Of a stretch of 27,506 nucleotides of DNA, positions 10,444 through 18,416 are shown in pieces. Each line of letters starts with the position of its first letter. The stretch's first letter is position 1. This stretch comes from Sphaeroforma sirkka. Lineage: Eukaryota; Opisthokonta; Ichthyosporea; Ichthyophonida. The notes under the pieces were generated by a model. The model was not told the DNA's origin. It saw only the letters and a list, made by a program, of their open reading frames with translations, and did not search any database. The translations under genes and the position numbers were made by a program. The stretch lies in assembly GCA_001586965.3 (NCBI GenBank), contig LUCW03001647.1, positions 1 through 27,506 on the forward strand, in the 5' to 3' direction.

Positions 10444-11030
10444 TTGCCTCCTGGTATCACACGATTGGCTACTGGAGTCAATAATTTCCTGATTATTCCC
10501 GGACCATGGCCCCCATCTCGGATCTCAGCAAGAAGGATGTCCCCTTTAAGACCGATCCAGCAAGAAGCGTTCGATCGCATCCGCGCTGAGGTGACCAAGA
10601 GGGAGGTTCTGGTCGAACCTAGGTTCGAGGATATGCTGGAAATGTACTGTAATGCGGGGGACTCTGTGCGAGTGGGTGCGGGGTTGTTTGCTCGACGAGA
10701 CAAGAAGTTGTGTCCGATAGGGTTCTGGTCTTCGAAGTTCAACCCAGCCCAGTTAGGATACCACATCACGGACAAGGAGGCCTTGGCTATTGTGTATTGT
10801 TTGCACAAGTCTTGGTGCATAGTCAAGAGATCGCAGCATCCGCTCACGATATTCATGGATCATGAGCCGCTGGTCACGATGCTGACGAAGGATCCGCTGT
10901 TTTACGACTCGTCGGTGAGAGGTAGTTGAATGGCTCGGTATGCTCAGGTGCTAAGAGACTTTGATATAGTACTCAAGCACATACTTGGTGAGCTAAACCC
11001 TGTAGTCGATGTACAGTCACGTTTAGGATA
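10444..11030 (+). pseudogene. Gypsy B RNase H region
   Basis: The region encodes EMYCNAGDSVRVGAGLFARR, FWSSKFNPAQLGYHITDKEA, LAIVYCLHKSW and LTIFMDHEPLVTML, in the order of the gypsy RNase H domain (family pattern: D-A-S...G-A-x-L, S-x-K-L-x-P...Y-x-x-x-x-K-E, D-H-x-P-L). It then reads ARYAQVLRDFDIVLKHILGE and VVDVQSRLGY, the end of the domain that in relatives reads I-x-H-x-x-G-x-x-N-x-x-A-D-x-L-S-R. This enzyme degrades the RNA strand during reverse transcription. It belongs to a broken element. Confidence 0.78.
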
Positions 11031-11099
11031 CCACATTGACCCAATTATGCAGGCGCGGGGTGCGCCAGTTGAAGAGCGGGTTCACCGGAGCGATCCGGT

Positions 11100-11600
11100 G
11101 GTGGTGAAGCCTACGACAGAGTCCTATACTTTGGACAAGAGTTGGTTCAACAAGGTATGGGATAAGTTTAGTCCATTCGACGCGGAAGGCTTTGCTCATT
11201 CGACTATCTATCGGATGAAGCCCTTCTACCAGCCACGCTGGCAGGAGGGGTGTTTGCAGTGCGGACTTGGATGGGTACGAGGTAGTACTTCAATCCAAAG
11301 GAGTCCGATCTGGGCAAGGTAGTGGCGATAATCAGGAGGGATAAGGCGACTGCAACGTTGGTGTGCCCTTATGTTCCTGAAGCTTGCTGGTTCAAGGAGA
11401 TGGTTCCACTTCTCTCGGCTGATCCGATGGTCATATATTCGAAAGAAGGTGTCTTCCTGAGGCATGGGCAGGAGTCTATGCCGGCGCCTGACCTCGTGAC
11501 CATAGTATGTTACATGAGCCCTACAGACTGCACAAGCTGCGTAAGGACTTTAGGGAGAAGTCGGAAGCTGAGCGGCCCATCTTTGAGGAGTTAGCTGCGG
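11100..11600 (+). pseudogene. Gypsy B spacer domain after RNase H
   Basis: The segment encodes LDKSWFNKVWDKFSPFDAEG, then FAHSTIYRMKPFYQPRW, and further on ATATLVCPYVPEACWFKEMV. The W-F-N...F-x-P-F-D-x-x-x-F-A pattern lines up with the gypsy A domain (KKWFNLAQSRWGPFTVDMFA) despite otherwise low similarity. The later TLVCPYV piece parallels TITLCCPLRNSDPW in gypsy A. Same position, between RNase H and integrase. Function unknown; the region is interrupted. Confidence 0.5.
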
Positions 11601-11643
11601 CGGCAGTAAAGCGTGAGCACAAGGTTGTTTCCTGGTGCAGGAA

Positions 11644-11648
11644 GACAC
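11644..11648 (+). repeat. Target-site duplication of copia 1, left copy (gacac)
   Basis: The five bases gacac directly precede the TGTGAA terminus of the copia 1 left LTR and recur at 17444-17448 directly after the right LTR. Five-bp duplications are the norm for copia integrases, so this marks one clean insertion into gypsy B. Confidence 0.9.
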
Positions 11649-11894
11649 TGTGAATTTTTCAACTCTGTGAAAGTGCTCTTTATTTACTTTTGTATTCCGT
11701 ATTTATACTATTTTTTCGTCAAAATTGAACGGCCCTTTCGGCTCGAAAATTTCCTTTGCCAAAGAAATTCCAACGGACGTGCGCGATCTATTTTTAGATT
11801 CCATCTCTAAAAAATACAAACACAATTTCTTCAAATACACTTAAACTTCCAAGACTCATAACTCAATGAATATTCACTCAAACAACTTGAATAA

Positions 11895-11936
11895 GGTGTC
11901 ATATGAAAGGAAACCCATTTCCTATCAAATGACACC
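11895..11936. repeat. Imperfect hairpin conserved in copia LTRs
   Basis: ggtgtcatatgaaaggaa and ttcctatcaaatgacacc are inverted copies of about 18 bp with a few mismatches around a short loop. The same hairpin is visible in the LTRs near 9780, 19434 and 25070, and in partial form near 22206. A role in transcription-factor binding or RNA folding is possible but unproven. Confidence 0.65.
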
Positions 11937-12009
11937 TGTAACAAAATTATACATTTAATAGGTCAAACACAATCGGCCTACGAAATACATTCGTAAACAC
12001 AACATACAA

Positions 12010-12191
12010 AAAACATCGTTAGATAATCGGTTCCTCGATGGACTAGGTCTGAGTCCAACACTTAAACATCATTCACCTTTGACAATATGATTTTTCTACA
12101 AAAACATCGTTAGATAATCGGTTCCTCGATGGACTAGGTCTGAGTCCAACACTTAAACATCATTCACCTTTGACAATATGATTTTTCTACA
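12010..12191. repeat. Two tandem 91-bp units in U3
   Basis: Units 12010-12100 and 12101-12191 both run from aaaacatcgttag to ttttctaca and look identical. The same arrangement is in the LTR at 19188-19731, but not in the LTRs ending at 9986, 17443, 22410 or 25277. The unit sits at the outer end of U3, where enhancers are often duplicated in LTR elements. Confidence 0.9.
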
Positions 12192-12200
12192 CTCCCCCAT
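12192..12200 (-). other. Polypurine tract of copia 1
   Basis: On the element strand the bases just before the 3' LTR read ccatgggggag followed by TGTAGAAAA. A G-rich purine run touching the LTR is where plus-strand DNA synthesis is primed in this family. Confidence 0.7.
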
Positions 12201-12251
12201 GGACGCAAGACATAGTCATCGGACATCATTCGATATGTATCTCCCCACAAA

Positions 12252-12984
12252 CTAGCCACAACGACAAAGAGATGTAGACACGACAGCACATCGGTAGCAG
12301 CGGCGTTTCATCATATGACTTCGGTGCTTCACGAAAGCAACCTTAGGCAATGCCTTGGTCAAGGCATCAGCAACCATCAACTCAGACCGGCAGTCCTCCA
12401 ATGAGATGATCTTCTTTGCGCATAACTCTCGCACATAATGATATTTGATATCAATATGCTTACTGCGCTTGGTGGTCAATTCCTCAGCCATCTTCTTAGC
12501 AGTCTGATTGTCCTCGTAACAAACTACAGATTGATCAGAGGCTCGTCCTAGCTCAGATAGCAAATTCAAAGCAGTTTTACGTCACGGCAAGACTCTGCAA
12601 GACTGACATACTCTGCCTCAGAAGTACTTAGGGTGACAAGTGTCTGACGGCGCCCCCCCAGTAGACTGGGGCATTTGTGATGAATACCAGATAGCCAGAA
12701 CGAGATCGCTTGTCTTTCTCGCCCCCATAGCTTGCATCGGCATACGCACAAAGTTTCAAGTCGTTCCCGGCTTCATAGAAGATTCCCCAGTGTTTGGTAG
12801 CCTCCAAGTATCCGCACAGATTTCTTGCGGCAGCCTCTCTCGCCTTAGTCGGCTGGTCAAGGTATCGGCTCAGTGAACTTGTCGCAAAAGCAATATCAGG
12901 ACGCGTACCCACAGCTGCAAACATAAGGGAACCTATGATACTACGGTAGTCTGAATCCTGCACCAATGTACCAGGCCGATTCAC
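12252..12984 (-). pseudogene. Copia 1 RNase H region
   Basis: The minus strand encodes, in order, YRSIIGSLMFAAVGTRPDIA and FATSSLSRYLDQPTKA (the end of the copia RT connection), KLCAYADASYGGEKDKRS (first catalytic Asp), LVTLSTSEAEYVSLAESCRD (the S-T-x-E-A-E-Y motif), SVVCYEDNQTAKKMA (third Asp), and KRSKHIDIKYHYVRELC with ADALTKALPK. All are standard copia RNase H landmarks in the right order. It is interrupted and is part of a fossil element. Confidence 0.9.
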
Positions 12985-13156
12985 GTCGAAAGGATGTACT
13001 CATAGGTGTACTGACCCTTTTCAATGGTCCATACTTCTGCGCTAGCTTCTCAAGGCTGCGAGATGAAAATTCCTCTTTCAGACATATCAATTTTCCATCC
13101 GAGGAAAAACCGTGGAGACCCCATCGACTTGACGTCGAACTCTGTCTCGATCTTCT

Positions 13157-13880
13157 TCAATATCTTCTCCCCATTCGACGTGAAGTCGAAAATATCAAAC
13201 CGTCATCAACATAAAGTACCAGAAAGCAGTTCTTCCGAATAAAGAGACAAGGGTCCGTAAGACTTGGCCGGAATCCAACATCATTAACGAGGAAATCTCT
13301 GAAGCGCACAAACCAACATAATCCGGCTTGCTTGAGTCCATAGATACTCTTCTTCAGCTCGCAAATAGCACCCTCCTTAATCAACTGGTGATCCTCATCA
13401 CTTAGTAAATCACCAACTATTTCAACGAAACCAGTGGGGATCTCCGAGCAGACGTACTCTTCCAAATTACCATGCAAAAATGCAGTTTTGACATCCAACT
13501 GCAATACATCCAAGTTCTCAGATGCAGCGATAGCCAAACATGCACGCACAGTCTCTTTTGTGACTACTGGTGACGATGTCTCCAGATAATCTCGACCATA
13601 CTGTTGTGCAAATCCCTTCGCACATAGGCGGGCTTTATGTCGTATCACTGCGCCGCTTTCATCACGCTTGAGAGTGAGAACCCACTTGAGTCCCAGAGGC
13701 TTTGTCCGGGCCTTGCAGCGCTGCTGAAGTTTCCAAACCTTCATCTTCAGCATTGAACGTAGCTCGTCTCTCATGGCTGCGCGGAAGTGCTTCTCATCAG
13801 CAGACCCAGTCAAGTCTTTGAAGGACAATTCATCATCGGCCAGAAATCCAAAGTTAGATTCTTCATGATCTCGTTTACGA
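13157..13880 (-). pseudogene. Copia 1 reverse transcriptase region
   Basis: Visible copia RT signatures: FRAAMRDELRSMLKMKVWKL; LGLKWVLTLKRDESGAVIRH followed by KARLCAKGFAQQYGRDY (the family's K-A-R-L-V-A-K-G-x-x-Q); the catalytic LDVKTAFLHGNLEE; LKKSIYGLKQAGLCW; and LYVDDGLIF, the Y-V-D-D box. They occur in the expected order within one frame. This part copies the element RNA into DNA. It lies after the integrase and its acidic linker. Confidence 0.92.
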
Positions 13881-14400
13881 TCTCGTCGAAGTTTCGAAGT
13901 TTGTCGAGGTGGGGTTCCACTTGATTGACGTTCACGTTTTCTCTCCGAGTCCAAGTCCGTACGAGCCTTAGAGCTGATCCTCGGGGACATCATGTCATTG
14001 GCTCGGTCGCGTGTACGATCTACGCGGGTTTTCAATCGCCTGCCACCTCTCGTAGGTGTCTGCTTACCAGGCAAATCACGTTTCTGGTGATTGAGTGGGC
14101 GGCGAAGCATAACCAGGATGCTCACCGGGTCCTGATTCATCACCTCCATCAGTAGATGATTCATCCATAGTGACATCATCGTCGGCGGCATCATCCATGG
14201 GACCATCTCCATCACTATCCGTATCTGATTCTGACGCTGAAGTATCCCTGTTACCATCACTTGCTCCTACTTCATCGTCAATACTATCATCGTCACCCTC
14301 GGAATTATTGACTTTGACCCTTTCACCGTGACTGGCAATCGTGGGCTCAAGGCGATAATCTCGACTATTCACAACACGCTTTGTCTCTAGGTTGTAAATT
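13880..14400 (-). pseudogene. Copia 1 acidic and basic linker between integrase and RT
   Basis: After the integrase core the minus strand encodes a strongly acidic, Ser/Asp-rich stretch (about 14120-14310, with EGDDDSIDDEVG and SESDTDSDGDGP) followed by an Arg/Lys-rich stretch (TPTRGGRRLKTRVDRTRDRA). Many copia elements have a variable linker here that can carry targeting or nuclear-import signals. No known motif is recognised. The plus-strand fragments of copia 2 and copia 3 both stop within this linker. Confidence 0.65.
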
Positions 14401-15406
14401 CGCATACTGCCGCCAACAGTATTAAGGCTAGGACCTAGTAAAATACCTTCCTGACCCTTCTTGCCGAATTTCTTGTTATGTTTTCCGGTCAAGAAATATA
14501 CTTTCGCACCAAAAGGAATTGTTGTCTGCGACAAATCAGGTTTAACTCCTGACCATAGTTCCGCCCGCGACTTAGCACCACCTCGTTGTGGCATTACGTT
14601 GATCAACCAACAAGCATAGGTAACCGCTTCAAGCCAAAACTCATCGCCCAGTCTAGCCTGCAGTAGAAGAACCCGAGCCATCTCGATTAGGGTTCGATGT
14701 GCACGCTCACATCTTCCATTATGTTCAGGAGTACGTGCTGCCGTCAAACTCTGCTTTATGCCTCTTGCTGATAGCTAGACTTCCAAGTCTCGTTGACAAA
14801 CTCGCCCCCTCTATCACTATGAGCCTTCTTCGGGAATCGCTTCAACACTGCAAATTCAGTGTCCAGCAAGTCACGCATTGCAGCAGTCGCATCACTCTTG
14901 TGCTTCAGGCCCAAACACCAGTAGTGGTCCGTTGCATCGTCAAGAACCTGGAGACCGAATTGTTTTCCAGTGAGTGACGGTGTCTTCGAGGTCTCGAAGA
15001 TATCTACGTACAGCTTCGATCCCGGAACTTCTAGAACCACAAATTTACGTTTACCCTTCGACCCGACCAACTTGCGAGTAATTCTGGCCCGTGTCATCTT
15101 GCCCTGCACGCAAGCTCTACAGAAGGGAAGCTTCTCACCCCAACGTCTGGCAACTTTTTCCATTCCTGTGCAAACCATTGTCTCTTTCATCAGTTCCAAG
15201 CTTACATGGCCAAGTCTATGATGCCACATGAGCATATCTGCTTCACCATCATCGGATGCCACAAGGGCCTTATCTTCATCGATAATCTTTGTACCCGAAT
15301 GTGCTCGGTTGACGGGTGACTTCAGATCCTTCAAGGAAACGATGTATAGCCCTTGTCTAACCGTTGCTTTCACCAAACCACCCTGCAGATCAAGTTCTTC
15401 TCGCAC
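14400..15406 (-). pseudogene. Copia 1 integrase region
   Basis: The segment starts with the GAG-pre-integrase zinc module (MWHHRLGHVS ... CRACVQGK, an H-x3-4-H ... C-x2-C pattern), continues into the core with YVDIFETS (first Asp) and AHSDRGGEF (second Asp), and then TPEHNGRCERAHRTLIEMAR, where the family's catalytic Glu lies. KVYFLTGKHNKKFGKKGQEG with ILLGPS matches the conserved copia segment after the core. It inserts the cDNA and makes 5-bp target duplications, as seen at 11644 and 17444. Portions reappear on the plus strand in copia 2 and copia 3. Confidence 0.92.
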
Positions 15407-16817
15407 GTCGCCTTCCAGCCGTTCTTAACAAGATGTCGTACGGATAAAAGTTGAACACCCGCCTTAGGAACGAGAAGAGCTAAACCAGTCTTAGGACAGC
15501 CGCGCAACTCTCCCTCACCATCTGCATGCAGTTTATTGTTGTCAAGCCCGGTCAATTGCTTGTTAGATGGATTCACAGCAGACAGAGCATCCTCCAATAC
15601 TACAACATGCTTGCTGGCACCTGTGTCAACCACAAGCTCGTTAGCAGATAAGACCAGATCACCCACGCCCAGCAATGCAAACGCCGAATGTTCGCTGATT
15701 GTGTTCTCCAATTCAGCTTCAGCGATTGAGGTGACGGATCCATCCACAAGTAGATAATCCTCGGCAAAGGTGTCATCATCGTCGAGTGTAGTACAGTTAT
15801 CTTCATCTGTAGCTGAGATAAAGCCACCCTGAACTTCATAATCCGATGAAAAACCTCCAGATAGCAACCCGGGTGGAGCATCCAATTCATCATCAAATTT
15901 GCTCTCGGCATCGGAAGAATCAGAATCGGTGGAATCACACATCAAGGCCGGCATACCATCATCACTGTCGGAATCTCCGTCATCACCGATCGCCATCAAT
16001 CCAAATCCGAAATAGCCATTGTCATCATCATTCTCATCGTCGAGATCTGGGCAGTCACGTTTGATATGCCCTGGTTTCTTGCAATTCAAACACGCCATCT
16101 TACCACGACAATTAGCCCGAGTATGCCCGGGCTTAAGGCACTTGAAACAAATAAGCTCCCGGCCATCTCTACTACCAAAGTCACCTCTTGGTCGGTCGAA
16201 ACCACCTCCTCGTCGACCCTTCTGGGCTTGGTGGTTACCCTTGTGATATCGTCCATTAGCATAAAGACCGATATCTTCGTCGTCGTTGTCATCATCGTAG
16301 ACACCGAGTCCAGTCTCAAACACAATGGCGGCTTCCTTCACTTGCTCATAGCTGAATCGATTTCCGTTTGCAAACTTCGCATTCAAGTCAATCTTCAGCG
16401 GCGCAAACTGACGTGGAACTTCATGAAGGATATGCGTTTCCGAATGTTAGTCAACTCATCCCCCTGACCTGCAAGCTGGCCAAATAGAATCTCACATCGG
16501 TCGGCGAGTTCAGCAACATTTTCTCCATCGTTCATCTTCATCCTATATAACTTCTGAGTCAACGCGTCCAGATTGGCCTCCGTCTGGCGGTTCATTGCGG
16601 TAGCGATCTGGGCCAAGGCAACTGCAGGGTTATCAGTGTTACGGACGTATCCAAGACAACAGTCTTCAACGCTCTGGACAATCATGGAGTAGGCAATCTC
16701 CCTCTCACGGTCTGTAGCGGCATTGAAGACGGCCTTTTCCTTCAGCTTAGCTTCCATCTTCAACTTCCAGTTCGGGTAGCCGGTGGCATCCTTCAGTTTG
16801 GGCTCCACGTACTTCAT
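15407..16817 (-). pseudogene. Copia 1 gag with two zinc knuckles, and protease
   Basis: The ATG at 16817 opens MKYVEPKLKDATGYPNWKLK, typical of the copia gag start (W-K-x-x-M/L). DALTQKLYRMKMNDGENVAE matches the conserved gag core. Two perfect CX2CX4HX4C knuckles (CFKCLKPGHTRANC and CLNCKKPGHIKRDC) lie at 16051-16149 and bind RNA. A long Asp/Ser-rich linker follows, and then the protease active site LVVDTGASKHVV near 15600-15635. Gag forms the particle and the protease matures it. Interrupted; a fossil. Confidence 0.92.
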
Positions 16818-16840
16818 CCTCTCGGTTTAGTGATCAGTGG

Positions 16841-16978
16841 TCTCTCTCTCTCTCTCAAATCAGTGCTCTCTAGCTCTCTCTCTCTATCTCAAATCAGCGT
16901 TCTCTAGCTCTCTCTCTCTCTCAAATCAGCGTTTTCTAGCTCTCTCTCTCTCTCTTTCTCTCTTCTCTCTCTCTTAGG
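16841..16978 (-). repeat. Purine-rich (GA)n leader minisatellite
   Basis: On the plus strand this is (TC)n broken three times by tcaaatcag[t/c]g...tctagc (starts at 16855, 16889 and 16921, period about 33 bp). On the element strand it is a (GA)n-rich 5' leader between LTR and gag ATG. Remnants of the tract are seen near 24750 (copia 3) and at 26888-26898 (copia 4). Confidence 0.85.
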
Positions 16979-17017
16979 TACTCGAGTCCTTGGTCTCCAA
17001 AACTTTCAAGCTTTTAG

Positions 17018-17035
17018 TCCCGTCCGCTGCTTCCA
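17018..17035 (-). other. Primer-binding site of copia 1
   Basis: Directly after the 5' LTR terminus the element strand reads TGGAAGCAGCGGACGGGA. A start in TGG right at the LTR edge is expected for pairing with the CCA end of a tRNA. The matching tRNA cannot be named without the host tRNA set; it is not the initiator-Met site used by many plant copia elements. Confidence 0.65.
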
Positions 17036-17443
17036 TGAGAATTTTTCAACTCTGTGAAAGTGCTCTTTATTTACTTTTGTATTCCGTATTTATACTATTT
17101 TTCGTCAAAATTGAACGGCCCTTTCGGCTCGAAAATTTCCTTTGCCAAAGAAATTCCAACGGACGTGCGCGATCTATTTTTAGATTCCATCTCTAAAAAT
17201 ACAAACACAATTTCTTCAAATACACTTAAACTTCCAAGACTCATAACAAGGGAAACCCATTTCCTATCAAATGACACCTGTAACAAAATTATACATTTAA
17301 TAATTCAAACACAATCGGCCTACGAAATACATTCGTAAACACAACATACAAAAAAACATCGTTAGATAATCGGTTCCTCGATGGACTAGGTCTGAGTCCA
17401 ACACTTAAACATCATTCACCTTTGACAATATGATTTTTCTACA
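17036..17443 (-). repeat. Copia 1 5' LTR
   Basis: It matches 11649-12191 nearly base for base over shared parts but has a single copy of the 91-bp U3 unit. On the element strand it carries TATAAATA (17087-17094) and AATAAA (17066-17071) about 15 bp apart, which implies a very short R region. It ends next to the primer-binding site on one side and the gacac target duplication on the other. Confidence 0.92.
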
Positions 17444-17448
17444 GACAC
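17444..17448 (+). repeat. Target-site duplication of copia 1, right copy (gacac)
   Basis: Same five bases as 11644-11648, directly after the right LTR terminus. Confidence 0.9.
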
Positions 17449-18416
17449 AGTGGGTGATGTGACTCATCCGAGTGGTAAGAGGGTTAGGTGTGGGCTCCCA
17501 GCAAAGGAAGCTGGAGTAGAGACCACACCTATCTCTGCGGTAGGTGCTTCCTCTACACAGTCATGGCGTGACACCAGGAAGGTGCTGGATCAGTCGGTGA
17601 GAAAAGCAGAAGCCAACTGGAAGAAGTCATCACGCCCCAGGGTGGTTAGGAGCGATGTACACGCGCAGTCATAGTGCGAAGTCCTTTTATAACGCGTCGG
17701 TAGAGGGATTCGGCTAAGATTGTGAATTTGTTGCCTGCTCAGGACAACATAGATCTGGATAAACCTGAAGTTTAAGAACCTCCTAGTGTTGAGGTCGACA
17801 CGAAGATAGAGAAGGATCCAGTGGATGAGTCCTTAGAAGACTTGATACGAGATCGACTTCAATCGATGAAGCTTTTTCGGGTTGAGGGGGGGGGTACAAT
17901 CACAGAACGGATTGTACGATACACCTACGAGCTCTCATGTGTGACAGAGCTGTGATGATTGTCAAGCGGTATCTGGACAAGAAGTTTCAGAATGAAGACA
18001 TCACGTCATTCTGTAAGCGCCGTAACACTGAGCCGCATTGATTACGGTGTACCATCATCAGAGTAATGGTCGGCGAGAGACAGTCATCAGGACGATGAAG
18101 GATTGGCTTCGCAGAGAGACTGAGGCAGCAGATCGTGGCTTCACTTGGTTTATGAGATGGTGCGCATTTACAATGCGACACGTAATTCAGTCACGGGGTT
18201 CTTGCCATATTCCCATATGACGGGCAGGGACTTTAACGGGCAGAAGCGCTTAGAGCTGTAACATCAGGCATTGTCCTTGCTGGAGTCTGAGAAGTGACGC
18301 TGTAGCGGTTGTTCGTGATCGGCGAGCTCAGCTGGAACAGTAGAACGAACTGCGCTAATTGCCGGTCGGTTCCCAGATTCGGTATCGACTCCGTGGCAAG
18401 TCGCATGATATATCTG
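17444..18416 (+). mobile_element. Gypsy B, right half: linker and integrase core remnant
   Basis: Gypsy B resumes here after copia 1. A polar, charged linker (to about 17880) is followed by an integrase remnant: VYHHQSNGRRETVIRTMKDW and FTWFMRWCAFTMRHVIQSRG at about 18040-18200, matching the gypsy pattern Y-H-P-Q-x-D-G-Q-x-E-R-x-N-R-x-L...W with the catalytic Glu. A TGRDFNGQ segment follows near 18220, like the family's GR-x-P. I could not recognise the zinc module or the first two catalytic Asp residues upstream. Broken in several places. It ends where the reverse gypsy A LTR starts at 18417. Confidence 0.7.

Larger units (their letters stand above)
9987..11648 (+). mobile_element. Gypsy B, left half: RT, RNase H and spacer domain remnants
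   Basis: A gypsy element distinct from A. It starts within RT (KYCTIVDLGRGFCQL, MPFGIKPASWVIQQRMKHAF, then YIDDMGVG near 10200, the equivalent of Y-x-D-D), continues into RNase H and then a spacer domain like that of gypsy A. It is broken in several places. Its left part is missing, replaced by the palindromic LTR, and its right part resumes at 17444 after the copia 1 insertion. Its GC content looks higher than that of gypsy A, suggesting a different family. Confidence 0.8.
11649..12191 (-). repeat. Copia 1 3' LTR, with internal 91-bp tandem duplication
   Basis: Read on the plus strand it runs TGTGAATTTTTCAAC to GATTTTTCTACA, 543 bp. It is longer than the right LTR chiefly because a 91-bp unit is present twice (12010-12100 and 12101-12191). 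On the element strand the unit lies at the start of U3. A TATA box (TATAAATA on the element strand, 11700-11707) and AATAAA (11679-11684) lie near the other end. Confidence 0.92.
11649..17443 (-). mobile_element. Copia 1: full-length Ty1/copia element nested in gypsy B
   Basis: On the minus strand the order is LTR (17036-17443), primer-binding site, purine-rich leader, gag with two CCHC knuckles, protease, integrase, RT, RNase H, polypurine tract, LTR (11649-12191). Integrase before RT is diagnostic of Ty1/copia. LTRs are close to identical apart from length changes, and a perfect 5-bp target duplication (gacac) flanks the element, so it is young. The coding region carries a handful of breaks (roughly five to eight), so it is a fossil. 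It splits gypsy B between the spacer domain and integrase. Confidence 0.95.

Noticed and set aside
10359-10856. A 165-aa minus-strand open frame opposite gypsy B
   Set aside because: The plus strand at the same place encodes clear RNase H motifs, and the minus-strand frame has no recognisable feature.
12010-12191. CRISPR-like or satellite array from the repeated 91-bp units
   Set aside because: Only two adjacent units with no spacers, and both are parts of a copia LTR.
15846-16467. Open frames on the plus strand rich in Ser, Asn and His opposite the copia gag
   Set aside because: They are the reverse complement of the gag and acidic-linker coding strand, whose codon bias keeps the opposite frames open. 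The minus strand has the clear CCHC and VDTGAS motifs.
17882-17896. Run of nine G as a polypurine tract of gypsy B
   Set aside because: It lies upstream of the integrase remnant, not next to an LTR, so it is not in a priming position.
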